From Ignavibacteria bacterium (lineage in GTDB: Bacteria > Bacteroidota > Ignavibacteria > Tepidaquicellales > Tepidaquicellaceae), in assembly GCA_016719565.1 (NCBI GenBank), contig JADJYU010000014.1, forward strand, positions 1 through 16,815: a stretch of 16,815 bases of DNA. Direction: 5' to 3'. Positions 16,583-16,815 of this stretch are shown one piece after another (within the stretch, counting starts at the first letter, position 1; every line of letters begins with the position of its first letter). The notes below the pieces were generated by a model that worked only from the letters and a program-made list of their open reading frames with translations, was not told the DNA's origin and did not search any database. Position numbers and translations under genes: made by a program.

Positions 16583-16815
16583 ATGACAGATGATTCCGGA
16601 AATTATATCAGTGATGAGAAAATGAAGTCAATTATGACTGAAGGGGACGGTTACTTTTATCAGCGCCGTTTCTTGACGATATTTTCAAAAAGGTCAGTAA
16701 TTCTCATAACGGAAAATAATAGGAAGGCTCAGTAGGATTTATTATTTTAAATGAGAAACAGATTTTAAACTTCACGAGATAATAGAAGATTTTCCGAATT
16801 GTTCAAGTATTTATC
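16583..16815 (+). CDS. Unrecognised gene, 5' part only, frameshifted
   Basis: An ATG at 16583 opens MTDDSGNYISDEKMKSIMTE, GDGYFYQRRFL, then in shifted frames DDIFKKVSNSHNGK and GSVGFIILNEKQILNF, with HEIIEDFPN at the window edge. The residue pattern is protein-like, but there is no signal peptide and no Shine-Dalgarno. At least two or three frame changes occur in 230 bases. It follows the propeller gene by 38 bases on the same strand and could be co-transcribed. No family can be assigned. Confidence 0.35.

Overview
The window looks like a low-GC genome of the Bacteroidota/Chlorobiota/Ignavibacteriota group, most like Ignavibacteriota. Three secreted proteins end in a type IX secretion (T9SS) C-terminal sorting domain with the NYPNPFNP-type motif. 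One gene is preceded by a good Bacteroidota-type promoter (TTTG, 20 bp, TAnnTTTG). The taxonomic call is inference; there is no rRNA or tRNA here. Almost every gene is broken by single-base frameshifts, yet family motifs survive in sequence order once frames are joined. I therefore give reconstructed gene spans and treat most breaks as probable sequencing or assembly errors. The true sequence may be intact.

Layout, left to right. At 1-601 (-) an unrecognised protein runs off the left edge. At 900-1202 (+) there is a tentative pair of very small genes, the second a one-helix membrane peptide with a hairpin terminator over its stop. At 1440-2499 (-) lies a heavily shifted choloylglycine hydrolase / penicillin V acylase family enzyme, followed at 2668-3642 (-) by an alpha/beta hydrolase with a full catalytic set. 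A gene-free stretch with three hairpins and a terminator follows. Next is a lipoprotein at 4116-5433 (-) with a YfaP/DUF2135-like C-terminus.

The centre (5845-8882) holds two convergent paralogues of an unnamed, probably all-helical repeat protein family. To their right is a promoter and a secreted SBBP-type beta-propeller protein with a T9SS tail (9213-10758, +), its terminator, a perfect-period 10 x 7 bp tandem repeat and a GNAT acetyltransferase (10956-11389, -). After another cluster of palindromes and a strong terminator comes a BNR/Asp-box (Ycf48-like) propeller protein with a T9SS tail (11712-13859, -).

Divergent from it is the most interesting gene, 14094-16544 (+). It is a secreted PD40-type propeller resembling the hydrazine synthase alpha-like superfamily, with one CxxCH haem motif, a discoidin-like domain and a T9SS tail. 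A fragment of an unknown gene closes the window. The common theme is envelope and secreted proteins (three T9SS cargoes, a lipoprotein, an exported Ntn hydrolase and a membrane-anchored esterase). I see no mobile element, CRISPR array or defence system.
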